Of a stretch of DNA of 64,000 nucleotides, positions 1-10,952 are shown piece after piece. The stretch's first letter is position 1. Every line of letters begins with the position of its first letter. A model generated the notes under the pieces. It made no database searches. It was not told the origin of the DNA and was given only the letters and a program-made list of their open reading frames with translations. Origin of the DNA: Zea mays (lineage: Eukaryota > Streptophyta > Magnoliopsida > Poales > Poaceae); NCBI RefSeq assembly GCF_902167145.1, contig NC_050104.1:10004001-10068000 (forward strand). The letters run 5' to 3'. A program made the translations under genes and the position numbers.

Positions 1-1895
1 TTGCTGCTACTGGATCAGTAGAGCTTACAAGAGTTCATAAACTGAGCAAGTGATGGGCATCTGATTATATCCTCTTCTATCCTTTTTCAGGCAATCTGCT
101 ATGCAGAGGGCATGCCAACTAATGAGGTGCTCTACTTATCTACATTATTATTACATCCCTCTGAAGTTGTATCTTCAGAAGTTCACATTGACAGTATTTG
201 CTTCCTCTTGCCATACTTACCCATCATGGCCCATGGGGTGTCTATCTTATCATGCCATCTTCAAAGAATGGCATCATATGTTAACAAAAATGAAAGAGAA
301 ATTAGTCATTTCTAATGGAAAGGCAGTTTCTTACTGCTGATCTGGTGGCAATTTCCTGTTAAACTTCTGCTTACTAGCATATGTTTCAATAATCTTTAGG
401 CATGGTCAAATGTTTCTATCTTATGTCCTGATATAATCAAGTGCATGATAACCCATGTCAAGTTCATCATGAAATATGGGACCATTGAATTTTGAATTTA
501 TCTTATGTAATTGTTATCCTTCATATCAGAAATAATGGTTTTTTTGTCACTGCCTTTGAGTTTTGAACATTTAAGACACTTGTTGGCTATTTGCTTGAGT
601 ACAACAGATTTCTTAACTGTCGAAGCTTCTTGCTTCAGCACAAAAGATTTCTTAACTATCGAAACTTCCATACCAACCCTATGCGCCCTTATGAAATTGC
701 TGTGAAAATAATGTTGTTCTAATATTTAACAGTTGTATATTTTAGTAAAAAAAGATCATAATAGGAACTCACAAAATAAATAAATAAATATGCTTACAAG
801 TTCCCCCTATTTCCTTTTATTAGTCAGGCTTTCTTGAAAAGGTCGCAAGCTCACACTTGTCTGGCTCTATAGCACTTCTTGCGAAAAGTGGGAATCTTTC
901 TCTAACTGAATTAATGTTAGAATGGAGCCGAACAAGTTTATGTTTTTATGCGACTTCAAGAGTTGACAAAGGTTTAAGTTCTGAGCTCCAGAATCAGAAT
1001 TGGAGAGTTCTTTCTGTAGGTAAGCCTATACACTGGGACTGAAAAGCCATGTTTTATTTTCAGGCTATTTTTAGCAAGTCATTTTTGTATTAGAACTTTA
1101 CTCAAGATAGAATGTGGCAATTTCTGTATTACATAATGGAACATTTGTCCTTGTGAGGGATGATGGGAACTGATACACTTCACTGGTCCAGCTAATGAAT
1201 GTAGGATAGAGGTTCCTGGTGTTTTAAATGTTCAAAGGCTTCAGCAATTGCTTCTCACCTTGGCTACTCTAATAAAAAGGGTAAGTTTGCCCTTGCTTTC
1301 TTCTTAAACACTTATTGTAATTACAGAGTGCATTGATTTGGAGTGTCTCCCTCTTTGATGTAGGAATTATGTGACTCATCTGTTCTGGTGATTGGATATA
1401 TAATGAAAATATCCTGTGAGGAAGACTTCACAAGGGCAAGTTACTTTAGAGTTTACAGTGTAAATGAATATTAACAGCTACTTATGTATTGTTTAACAAC
1501 ATGAACATCACGCTTTTTCATCTTGCTTACTTACGGAGATGTGGTTCTGTCACTTATGTGACCGTTGCCGTGTATGGAGATGAGGACAAGCCAGCGCTTA
1601 TAATGTTTACAGAGATGTGGTTCTGTGACTGTTGCCGTGTACTCAGGCTTTATTTCAACAGGATTTAAATATGAGATGTAGAGTGATTGATGTACATCAC
1701 TTCACTAATCATGAAATCTGTAGAAGGCGAAACTACTAGCCATATATGATATGCATAACCCGTGTGGTAAACATTATCAATATCACATAAATTATTTCTA
1801 ATGGGTTTTGCATTATCATAGTGATTGTTGTCGTTCCGTTTTTATGTTTCATACAAATTTTTTACTCCCTTCGCAACGCACGGGCACTCACCTAG
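1..1895 (+). mobile_element. Helitron 3' portion, left end outside window
   Basis: The segment ends with a maize-type Helitron terminus at about 1868-1895: TTCGCAACGCACGGGCAC, a few bases, then CTAG followed by T, the expected AT-target arrangement. Relative to the maize Hel1 3' consensus as I remember it, I see one mismatch. No 5' terminus of the TCTCTACTA kind is visible inside the window, so the element either begins to the left or has lost its start. The interior is AT-rich and holds exon-like open pieces at 827-1018 and 1368-1436, as expected for a gene-capturing Helitron. No RepHel helicase is present, so it would be non-autonomous. Confidence 0.6.
827..1018 (+). pseudogene. Exon-like fragment of an unidentified captured gene
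   Basis: A stretch of about 64 codons is open in one frame, reading through LSGSIALLAKSGNLSLTELM. It follows a possible 3' splice site (tattagtcag, before 827) and runs straight into a possible donor (TAG then gtaagcc at 1019). A further exon-like piece lies at 1368-1436 (reading ELCDSSVLVIGYIMKISCEE) after a tgatgtag acceptor. I do not recognise the family. Its position just upstream of a Helitron 3' end suggests captured exons rather than a working gene; no start codon or complete domain is visible. Confidence 0.35.
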
Positions 1896-2983
1896 TATAA
1901 ATATATGTGGGCAGCTAGCACATCTAAATGTCAAACAAATCCCTTTTGATCTTTGAGCTTACAAGTTTCTACGATAAAAAAGTAATTTGATTACCAAGAA
2001 ACTGCTAACTTTATGTATGCCAGACCTCTGAACTGAATGTTGTTTAAGTCTTTTGTGTGCATTGAGATATTAAGTTTATACAATTTGTATGCCTATATTC
2101 TACTATACCTGATTTCATGTTCATACCATACATCTTAGGACCTGGCAATCTATTTTGACATGTATTGCTCTTCTTGTTTATAGGCACATAATGTTTCGGC
2201 GATTTTGAATTTTAGTGAGAATTGTACACCAGAATTTTTGACGCCTTACCTGGATGGAATCGTGAATAAATTACTTGTTCTTCTTCAGGTACGCAATTAC
2301 TTGTGTTGAATTAGGTTTCAGGTTGCTTCAATATATTTGTTATCATGGTTAGTAAACAATGTTAACTGCTCATGTTCATATTCTAGAATGGCAAGCAAAT
2401 GGTGCACGGGGGAGCATTGACAGCTCTAGCGTCAGTAGCAGATTCATCACAGGCGTTGTTCACTTGGGAGTTTTATGCATAGTGGATCTCTATTATTGTG
2501 CATCATGGCCTCATGAGGTTGTCGTATTGTTGTTGCGTTTTCTAACTTACTCATAATAACAACTTTATATATCATTTACATTGTTTTTTTGTTTGTCTAT
2601 CTGATCATAAGTTTGTAGCAATAACTTTTTTGTTTGTCCATTTACGTGGGGCAGCAACCTACTGCGCTCTTGGGAGAGCAACCCGTCTACCACGTCGTAC
2701 AACATTCCATTGGCTGTGGGGCTGCCAAGCCCCCAGTGGCACTGACCGACAAGGAGGCTGGGTATTTTGGGGATTATCGGCAAAGCATTATGGCTCACGA
2801 CGAAGCAGGGGTTGCGACCAGCGCGCTGGACGTTGCTGGTGTGCCGCCTGATGCTGGCGGCGGCTGCTGCCTGGGGCAGCGGCAGAGCTCATGATCGTCG
2901 AGACCTTTGATATTAGATTGGTAGGAGCTGCGTTTCCTATGCTGACGATATGTTTCCGTTGCAACGCACGGGCACCCACCTAG
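1896..2983 (+). mobile_element. Second Helitron 3' segment carrying importin-5 exons
   Basis: A second Helitron terminus lies at 2956-2983: CCGTTGCAACGCACGGGCAC, four bases, CTAG, then T. It fits the remembered maize Hel1 3' consensus without mismatch. It lies 1088 bp downstream of the first terminus. No 5' Helitron start is visible between the two, so either the upstream Helitron inserted inside this one or the element acquired new sequence by reading past its first terminator. Between the ends are two importin-5-like exons and, further on, an open stretch (2654-2894) after a possible acceptor (gtggggcag), of unknown origin. Confidence 0.65.
2184..2452 (+). pseudogene. Importin-5-like (karyopherin beta) exon fragment, two exons
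   Basis: Exon one (2184-2288, 35 codons) reads AHNVSAILNFSENCTPEFLT onward to VNKLLVLLQ. A GT-AG intron follows (2289-2386; gtacgc to ttctag), then a second exon (2387-2452) reading NGKQMVHGGALTALASVADS. This matches my memory of the HEAT-repeat region of plant importin-5, a Ran-dependent nuclear import receptor. Only about 57 codons of a protein of some 1100 residues are present; similarity fades after 2452 and a stop follows at 2480. The intron was retained, so capture was from genomic DNA, not by retroposition. It lies inside Helitron sequence and should be non-functional for import. Confidence 0.75.
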
Positions 2984-3477
2984 TAGGGCATAAGACTCCA
3001 CCTTAAACCAGCTCGAAGGGGTAGTATTATAGTACCATGTTACAAGATTTCACGAAAACTCTAAAAAATATGGTCAAATTAGAGATGCTTCGTAATTTTC
3101 TATGCTCGAAAATAGTTATGGTTCCCATATCTTGTAGATGAGTATTTTAACTTTAATAAAAAATATAAAAATAATAATATTTATAGTATATAATTAATAT
3201 CATTAGATAAGTTATTTTTTATAATAAAGTAAATTGAATATGTTAATATTGTTAATATGTTCTATACATTTAATTACATTTTAAAAAGTTTGATTGTCAT
3301 AAATAACAAAGCGAAAACTAATTAGGAGAGTAATCTGAAAGGACGTGACAAATTGCACGCAAAAGTTTCCTGTGTTGCTTTCCATCTTCTACCGTCACTA
3401 TGGAAAACTACTTTTTTCACCCAGTATTTTCCGTACTAAAGACATCTACCTTTTCTTTGTACAAACACTATTAGTGA
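2984..3477. other. AT-rich spacer downstream of the protease gene
   Basis: Between the Helitron terminus and the stop codon of the minus-strand aspartic protease lies roughly 490 bp of AT-rich DNA with no open frame I trust. It would contain the 3' untranslated region of the protease gene (minus strand, below 3478), but I cannot pick a clear AATAAA signal. Confidence 0.5.
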
Positions 3478-4809
3478 CTACAGTGAAGCTACGAGCCTGT
3501 CGCACCTTGCCGGGGCGAAGGACAACCGGTCGTTCTCGAGGTCATACACGACGTGCGTGTTCTGCTGCTGGAAATTGCCGATTACGGTCTGCTCCCCGGG
3601 CGCCGCATCCAGCACGATGCACATCACGCGCGCGCCGAGGTCCTCGAACACGTAGTTGCTGCGGGGCAGCTCCCAGTCGGCGCCCTCCAGGTGCAGCGTC
3701 AGCGACGGCACGGCGGGGCGGCGCCAGAGCGCCGTCACGGGGAGCGCGAAGCAGAGGTCGAGCGCAGACCCCTCGACACCGCTGGGCGGCAGCCCGACCT
3801 GCGCCGCGAACTCCGCCTTCACGGCCTCGTACACTTCCTCGGGAAGCGTCGTGATCGACGCGCCTGAGTCGATGATCGTCGACCGGAACTTGGTCTCCGG
3901 GACCGGCAGCCGTGTCTTGCCCACGGAGATGCCCTTCAGCGAGAGGAAGTAGAGCGACGGCTGCGACGGGTTCTTGAGGATCGGGGTGGTCCGGACCTCG
4001 CCGCTGTGCGCGTGGCTGTAGAGCGCGGCTGGCGAGCCGCCGAGAGTGACGAGGCTGCTCTTGGACTCGAACATGGAGGTGAAGCAGTAGGAGAAGCTTG
4101 TGACGTTGAGCTGGGAGGGGAGCGACCACCTCCCCCTGCCGAAGCCGGCAATGCCGGTCTCGTTCGACTGGAACACGCCCTTGTTGAGGTGGCCGCAGCC
4201 GAAGGTCAGGCGCCTCGTGTGGAGGCTCTCGCCACTGCCGCCGCTGTCCCCGAAGGTGAAGCGGTCGGTGGCGATCTCGCCGACGGTGAGCGACTTGTCG
4301 CCGTAGTGGTAGGCGTAGATGCAGCTCCGGTGGTTACCCAAGGTTCGGACCCCGCACGACGTGAACGGGAGCGCGCGGCACCGCGCCGCGCCGCAGGGGA
4401 GCGCGGCGTACGTGGAGGACGCAGCGGGGTCCAGGACCGGGAGGTCCTGGTCGAAGCAGTCGCGGCAGGGCGCGCACTGCGTCCAGACGAGGTCGCTACC
4501 GGTGTCGAGCGTGAGCGCCACGGGCCGCCGCGGCGTGCCGACCGCCAGGCGCACCAGGTACTCGTTCGTCGCAATCCCGCCGCCGGCGCCGAGCCCTGCG
4601 CGCACCCGCGCGCGCGCCGGGCGCCTGTGCGAGGACAGGAGCCGGCGGCGCGCCCTGGTCCGGTGCGCCATTCGCCGCACGAGCTCGGCGCTCGCGAGGC
4701 CGCGGCCGGCGTCGGCGTGCGTGAGCAGCGCCACGACGCCGGCACCGGAGACAGGCACCGCGCGCACCGGGAGCGCGATCAGTACCAGCAACGCCACGAG
4801 CCGCTTCAT
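3478..4809 (-). CDS. Aspartic protease, nepenthesin/CDR1-like (A1 family), intact
   Basis: This is a single-exon frame of 443 residues, a normal length for plant atypical pepsin-like proteases. In order it has a hydrophobic N-terminal signal peptide (about residues 1-22), an Arg-rich prosegment (about 45-75), then two catalytic lobes. The first catalytic site is DTGS at 102-105, followed by a Cys-rich nepenthesin-type insert (CAPCRDC near 112-118) and a flap-region Tyr near 167-169. The second site is DSGA at 314-317. The C-terminus carries VIGNFQQQNTHVVYD, typical of the family. A secreted, acid-active endopeptidase is expected. The ATG lies about 45 bp below a TATA-like element. There is no frameshift or stop, and the GC-rich codon use is that of a grass intronless gene. 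It is the only intact host gene in the window; the exact orthologue is not identified. Confidence 0.92.
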   Translation of the reverse strand: MKRLVALLVLIALPVRAVPVSGAGVVALLTHADAGRGLASAELVRRMAHRTRARRRLLSSHRRPARARVRAGLGAGGGIATNEYLVRLAVGTPRRPVALTLDTGSDLVWTQCAPCRDCFDQDLPVLDPAASSTYAALPCGAARCRALPFTSCGVRTLGNHRSCIYAYHYGDKSLTVGEIATDRFTFGDSGGSGESLHTRRLTFGCGHLNKGVFQSNETGIAGFGRGRWSLPSQLNVTSFSYCFTSMFESKSSLVTLGGSPAALYSHAHSGEVRTTPILKNPSQPSLYFLSLKGISVGKTRLPVPETKFRSTIIDSGASITTLPEEVYEAVKAEFAAQVGLPPSGVEGSALDLCFALPVTALWRRPAVPSLTLHLEGADWELPRSNYVFEDLGARVMCIVLDAAPGEQTVIGNFQQQNTHVVYDLENDRLSFAPARCDRLVASL

Positions 4810-4847
4810 AGCTTGTATGAGGTTTACATGAGCTTTGCACTGGGATT

Positions 4848-4863
4848 ACGCTGCATATTTATG
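4848..4863 (-). promoter_or_regulatory. TATA-like box of the aspartic protease gene
   Basis: On the minus strand the sequence reads GCATAAATATGCAGC some 40-50 bp upstream of the ATG at 4809. This would place the transcription start very close to the start codon. Position and composition are the only evidence. Confidence 0.45.
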
Positions 4864-5970
4864 CGTCCTAAAGCACGCGCTCATGGCGATTAGCGACTTG
4901 GTAGGAATTGGCAATCGAATTAAGCACCGGATATAGCACCGCAGTGGGATGAGGACAAGTAGTTGGGTGATGTGCCACTGATGCCTACTTGTTGGCAGAA
5001 GCCGGTGACATCGTTTTTCAAAGGAACATTGTATACGCATGCACCCGCTTTTCTTTAATATTTTGTACATTCGGCGACAAAGCAAGATGTAGGCGAAGAC
5101 GCGAAGTGGTGAAGACTGAAGACGCCCACGGACGGCACCAGCGTGTATGTTTGACCCCCTCCTCGACTGCCTTGTGTAAACACAGCAGAAGGCAGGTGGC
5201 AGGATGAAGGCAGGTGGCAGGATGAGACTATCAGCGGTCGTTACCTCTAAATTTTTCTTCTATATCACTTTTTTTATCTCTTACTTTTTTATCTCCCGCA
5301 GTGGTTCTCTCTATATTCTCTCTCTATATCCCACTACAATTATAAAATATCATTATCCAACTTTATTCATCATCTATTACTATTTTTTCTTCACCTATTA
5401 AAAAACCAAAGTACACATAAACAGTGATAGAGGAGCCAATGCTTCATGCTACCTGTTCCGTCGACCGGAGGGTCTGGCAGGGGGCGGCGCTGCGGGCGTG
5501 GAGGCGCTCCATGCAAGGGGAGGGGTCTCCACGAGGCGAGCGCTGCGGACAGCCTAACATACCCCATCAAGTCCCAAACAAATACACTTCTATCAATTAA
5601 ATTTATTTCCATATAACTGTATTTAAAGGTATTATCCACCTGGTTATAGTACATTTTTATTGGATTTAAATAGGCTAGCCTAATTAAAGGTATAATCCAC
5701 CTGCTTGCTACATTTTTGCATCTCCACGCACAGACGTGGCAAGAGTAGGCCTCTGACACCCTACCACGTTGGATATCCTACACGGGATAAGCGGGACTAT
5801 AAGGTTTTTGGGGAGTGCCTTCACGTGATTGCTCACTGTAAGTTTACTTTCTCTTCCTTGTAACAGCTTGTATGGCTACACCGATTGAGATCAACCGAGC
5901 AGCACAACTACTCCATTTGGCAACAGTACACCCCGTGCCCTCGACACTGGCCCCGCTATATAGTATACCT
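4864..5970. other. Intergenic region upstream of the protease gene, repeat-like
   Basis: No gene is visible. At 5238-5400 there is a strongly pyrimidine/AT-rich stretch resembling a decayed MITE. At 5620-5720 a phrase of about 25 bp (aaaggta-t-atccacctg) occurs twice some 60 bp apart, so a small direct duplication is present. The first few hundred bases may hold the promoter of the minus-strand protease. Confidence 0.35.
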
Positions 5971-5971
5971 T

Positions 5972-6400
5972 ATGTTGGGGAGAAGATTTAGGTTGAAGGC
6001 CCATATTGACTTAATCAATGTTTAAATATTTTCTCAAGCTAAGAACCCAAAGCGAAGCTCAAGGCTATCATGCCCAAAGGAGCTTCGGACTATGGACAAA
6101 GTCAAAGCATGCATTGAGCCAAAGCAAAGGAAAACAAAGCTTCAATGTAAGTTGTGCCCCTGATGATGAATATATGGTGCTTCATAATTGGGTGGGCATT
6201 AAGATGATGTATGAAAAATATCCTTTCTCTTCTCCTACCTTCGGTTGCTTGCTTTGATATGATTGATGCCTTTGTTGCGATCTTCTTCAGAATTGTTAGT
6301 ACAATCAATTATGCTAATAATTCTTTCCCTTCGTAGAGGCATGGTTGTAGTCATTGATGAGTTCACTTGAGGTGGACGCCAAATGTTGGGTACCTGCTAA
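5972..6400. mobile_element. Unclassified LTR-like remnant
   Basis: The sequence starts TGTTGGGGAGAAG and contains repeated agcttcgg/gaagctt words of the type seen in maize LTRs, ending near gccaaatgttggg. No partner LTR, primer site or coding region can be tied to it. Low-confidence relic. Confidence 0.3.
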
Positions 6401-6579
6401 AATTCTAAAAAGAACAGCAACAAGATAACACCATTAGTTTGAAAATCTTCCTTCCCACTGAAGGTTTTAGAGGGTATGAAACATAGCTTCAACCATCATA
6501 AAGGTGCATGCTATAGAATTGATGCATAATAATCTAATGCCATTCATTTCAAGATAAATCCTTCATTGCTATGTCTAAA

Positions 6580-7260
6580 GAAAGAACACAAAAAAGATCT
6601 TCATTGCTATGTCTAAAGCGAGAAGGCCAGTATGAAGATGGAGCCATTTGAGGTCCTTTATGGTAGACAGTGTAGTACACAATAACACTAGAGTCAAGTT
6701 GGCAAGAGGTAAGTCTTTGGTCTTGAGATCATAAAAGAAACAAAGAATCAAGTAAAGTTGATCTAGAAGAATCTAAGGATTGCCTAATCATGGCAGAAAA
6801 GCTATACTGACAATTGAAGAAGAGACCTAGCCTTCAAGGTAGGAGACTTTGTCTACCTCAAGGTGTTCCCCATCTAAGGGTTGCGTAGGTTTAAGGTAAG
6901 GGGGAAGTTATCATCTAGATATATTGGACCTTTCAAGATCTTCGATCCAAAAGGTGAGGTGGCCTATCAACTAGAGCTACCTGAGAGGTTAGCAGATGTG
7001 CACAACATGTTCCATGTATATCAGCTCAAGAAGTGTCTGAGAGTACCAGAAGAGCAACTGCCAATAGAAGATCTAAACATCCAAGATGACCTAACCTACA
7101 TCGAGTAACCAGTAGAGATCTTGGAGACAACTGAAAGGTCTACCTGGAGAAATGTGACGAGGATGTGCAAAGTCAGATGGAGTCACCAGACGACATATGT
7201 GGCCACTTGGAAAAGAGAGGGCGAACTCTGAACCAATTACCCAACCTCTTCAACTAGCCT
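6580..7260 (+). pseudogene. Ty3/Gypsy chromovirus Pol C-terminus relic (integrase tail and chromodomain)
   Basis: Reading across several frames, the end of an integrase core (MEPFEVLYGRQC near 6633) leads into the integrase C-terminal domain (RRFKVRGKLSSRYIGPFKIF, then AYQLELPERLADVHNMFHVY at about 6884-7030). A short chromodomain-like tail follows (PVEILETTE to MCKVRWSHQ, 7110-7190). In live Tekay/Del-type elements this segment directs integration to heterochromatin. Here it is broken by many stops and frameshifts, and nothing upstream of the integrase end is recognisable. A purine run (ttttaagggg, 7287-7296) follows and is the probable polypurine tract ahead of the 3' LTR. Confidence 0.75.
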
Positions 7261-7307
7261 GACCTAAAATATCAGCAAGAGATTTCTTTTAAGGGGTAGG
7301 TCTCTAA

Positions 7308-7418
7308 GACTGTCTCCAGCAGGTAGTGTAAAATAGGGGACGCAGAACTGTAGATGACAATGTTTGCAGAGTGAAATTTGAAATAGGGGATGAGATAGGG
7401 AATATGCTGGGGATAGCC
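7308..7418. mobile_element. Harbinger/Tourist-like MITE, 111 bp
   Basis: Terminal inverted repeats are GACTGTCTCCAGCAG at the left and, read from the right end, GGCTATCCCCAGCA. Both sides are flanked by TAA, the usual three-base target duplication of PIF/Harbinger elements. It carries no coding capacity. It sits a few bases inside the start of the old Gypsy LTR. Confidence 0.7.
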
Positions 7419-9653
7419 TAACACCCTACTTTTGTATGGTATAAAATTTCTTGAATTCATAAACAACATAAAGGGAATTTAATTTCCTTTTCCCTTCTAC
7501 ACTTAATTTTTATCCTAATTTACCCTAAAGATAGAAAGGGCAATTATTTTATATAAAGAGCATAAACTAGAACAGATTCCAAACTTTACCAAAATGTTTA
7601 TCTGATTGTTTATGATTTTCTGTAAAATTTTGAAGTGGTTTGGAGTTCATTTGAATTGAATTCAAAAATCAAACATAAATTCAAATCTAGAAAGTGGAGA
7701 AAGGTGTCGGTGCTGGCCAATAGGCTTTCGACCTAGTCTGCGCCTGCATGAGCCCCACTGATATGCAGGACCCACTTGTAGACGCCCCCTCAATATTAGG
7801 TCCAAGCCACTAACATGTGAGCCCCCACCTGTCATTTGAATCCCTCGCCCCTCTCTATTCGGTGACGTACACACACCACCGTTGATCTCGCCATCCTCAG
7901 CCAAAGCGCCGCCCTTGCTCATGTCACCCGACACCGGCCATGAAGTGCATTCAAGCTAATTTTTTCTCCCCTCTTCCCTCTCCCGATGTCGTGTAATTTA
8001 ACCACACGAGTTCACCGACATTCAACTAGAGTCCGACTGCGCTGCTCATGCCGGAGCCACCTCCCTTCAATCTATGGCGCACTTCTATAAAAGGAGACCT
8101 CTTGCACGCTCTGCTCACCTCACTTCGAGCTACGAGCTAAAAGAGCCCCCTCTGTTCTAGAGCTTCGGAGCACGCGTTCTGTCCTCGCTGGAGCACCCTC
8201 GACCCTCCCACCGATGTCACCAGCTTCGCTAGAGCTCAAGAAGTCTAAGACAAGCTCCACCAAAGGTCTACCGACATCTTATCCATGGACTTCGTGACCC
8301 GAGCTGAATGATGTCGCCACACCATTGACTGCCACTCCTCGACCCACACCAAGCGATCGACCAGTACGAAGCACTTCACACGACGATAACAAACACCCTG
8401 TGCCCCACCCTATGTTTTTTGTGCCTAAACCCACATCAATGTCTTGTCATAGTTGCTCCGAGCCATCATGTTGAGCCCCATTCCCGTTGGTATAGGGCTA
8501 ATTCCTGTCGTTTCTCGGCCGATGGGAATTACCTGGATTCCTATTGTGTCCCGCTGATTAAGTTCTTCCCGTTGATCAGCTGCACCTCAATCTTACTCAT
8601 CTGTTTTGCCATGGCTAGAGAGGCCTTGGTGGCAATCCACCACCCTTGCTAAATGCCCTAGCATCCGACGTAAGCCAAGCGTTGTTGTGCCCTCGCCGCC
8701 CGCACACTGCCATTTTAATCTCCAACATACACATGTGATCCAACGGCTAGGAACAACCAGTAATGGTCAGCGTCAGTTCTAACCACGCACGACAATGTCT
8801 GCTTTGCAAAAGAGCCCCTCCATTTAGCGAGAATCAACCCACGATCCATCGTATTTATGATCAGGGACATGAAATATACTTTTTAAAGCCTAAATACTAT
8901 AGATAATTAAATATATACCCATGGTAGCTTTAAAATAAATTAATTTTCATAACTAATTTATCTGAAATCCAAATTAAATGGTTTTGGTCTCAAATAAATT
9001 CAAAAATTGCATAGAATAACATTAGGACTGTTTTTGAACCATATTTTTATGTTTGGTGTACTATTTCTTATTTTGTGCCCATGTTTGTTGTATGCACACG
9101 TACGCGAGTCGATCCAGACTGTTACAACTATCATGAGGGCCCCACCTTTGAGGACCTCAAGTCCCCTAAAGAAAGCAAGTATATTCCATGATCCGATTTC
9201 CCATTACATTAAATATTAATCACCATTTTGGTCAATTTATTGCTTGTAGTAGGACTTACCTAGTTTCGATCACCATGTGCTTGATAAACTGGGAATTTTG
9301 GGAACATTTTTAGTGGACAAATGATAGTGCTCTACATTGTTCAAAAGAGAAATGTTTTTAAATATTTTACAAATTTTGTTTATAAAAGATGCTTTTTAGC
9401 AAACCATGGAGACTTGCATGCATGGGATATGATTGCTAAAGTGCCTCACCCTAAGGACTGTTTCACCGAGCGACCACCCAGGACAACAGTACAAACACAA
9501 GGACTATTATGGCGCTCGTCTTGACCAAGTAATTAGGGGAAATTGTGTGGACATTAGCTATGATAGATGGAAATAGAGGAAGGATCTTTAGCTCCACTTA
9601 AGCTTGAATAGGCCTTGGGTGGGATGCCCTAGAGGGCCTACGTGTGAGGTTTA

Positions 9654-10904
9654 TGAAAGGGAATTAGGCTTACACCTATTTCCTAAATGATTTTGGTGGT
9701 TGAATTGTCCAACACAAATAATTGGACTAACTAGTTTGCTCTAGTCTATAAGTTATACAGGTGCCAAAGGTTCACACTTAGCCAATAAAAAGACCAAGAA
9801 ATGGGTTCAACAAAAAGAGCAAGGGATAACCGAAGGAAGCCCTGGTTTAGCGCACCGGACTGTCCGGTGCACCAGGGGACTTCAAGCCAAACTTCGCACC
9901 TTCGGGAATTCTCAGAGGCGCTTCGCTATAATTCACCGGACTGTCCGGTGCTCCAGGGGAAAGCGACTCTGAACTCGCCAGCTTCGGATTCCTGCTCCGC
10001 TATAATTCACCGGACATGTCCGGTGTACACCGGACTGTCCGGTGAGCCAGCGGAGCAACGGCTACTTCGCGCCAACGGTCGACTGCAACGCATTAAATGC
10101 GCGCCAGCGCGCGCAGAGGAGCAGAGCACACGCGGGTGGCACACCGGACAGTCTACAGGACTTGTCCGGTGCACCACCGGACAGCCAGGCGGGCCCACAC
10201 GTCAGAGCTCCAACGGTCGGAACCCAACGACCTGGTGACGTGGCTGGCGCACCGGACAGTGTCCGGTGGCGCACCGGACTGTCCGGTGCGCCATGCGACA
10301 GCAACCTCCACCAAACGGCTAGTTTGGTGGTTGGGGTTATAAATACCCCCAACCATCCCACATTCAAGTCATCCAAGTTTTCCACCTTCCAACCACTTAC
10401 AAGAGCTAGGCATTCAATACAAGACACACCCAAGTGATCAAATCCTCTCCAAATTCCACAAAAGCTTTAGTGTTAAGTGAGAGTGATTTGTTGTGTTCTT
10501 TTGAGCTCTTGCGCTTGGATTGCTTCTTTTCTTTCTCATTCTTTCTTGAGATCAAACTCACTTGTAATTGAGGCAAGAGACGCCAATCGTGTGGTGATCC
10601 TTGTGGGAGCTTTGTGTTCCAAGTGATTGAGAAGAAAAGCTCACTCGGTCCGAGGGACCGTTTGAGAGAGGGAAATGGTTGAAAGAGACCCGGTCTTTGT
10701 GACCACCTCAATGGGGAGTAGGTTTGCAAGAACCGAACCTCGGTAAAACAAATCTGCGTGTCACACTCTTTATTCGCTTGCGATTTGTTTTACGCCCTCT
10801 CTCTCGGACTCGTTTCTATTTCTAACGCTAACTCGGCTTGTAGTTGTGATTAAGTTTGTAAATTTCAGATTCGCCATATTCACCCCCCCTCTAGGCGACT
10901 TTCA
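9654..10904 (+). repeat. 5' LTR of Sirevirus element 1
   Basis: It is 1251 bp, TG...CA. It contains a cluster of CACCGGACTGTCCGGTG-type palindromes (about 9857-10300), then a TATA box, ttataaataccccc at 10337. The transcript would start shortly downstream. Compared with the 3' LTR it lacks about 45 bp of palindrome repeats near 9870 and has about 33 bp extra near 10145. Confidence 0.93.
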
Positions 10905-10906
10905 AT

Positions 10907-10918
10907 TGGTATCAGAGC
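10907..10918 (+). promoter_or_regulatory. Primer-binding site (initiator Met-tRNA)
   Basis: TGGTATCAGAGC lies two bases after the LTR end and is complementary to the 3' end of plant initiator methionine tRNA, where minus-strand DNA synthesis starts. Confidence 0.9.
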
Positions 10919-10952
10919 CCGATGCTTCATTAGAGCTTAACCGCTCGAAGTG

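Noticed and set aside
3345..4893. Long plus-strand open frames opposite the aspartic protease
   Set aside because: They are complements of a GC-rich coding region; the minus strand holds the full conserved protein with both catalytic sites.
9857..10300. Strong short palindromes as possible terminators or operators
   Set aside because: These are the known LTR palindrome clusters of Sirevirus elements in a eukaryotic genome.
9801..10437. Several open frames on both strands within the Sirevirus LTR
   Set aside because: They are produced by the palindromic CCGGAC/GTCCGG units and recur in each LTR copy; no start context or domain.
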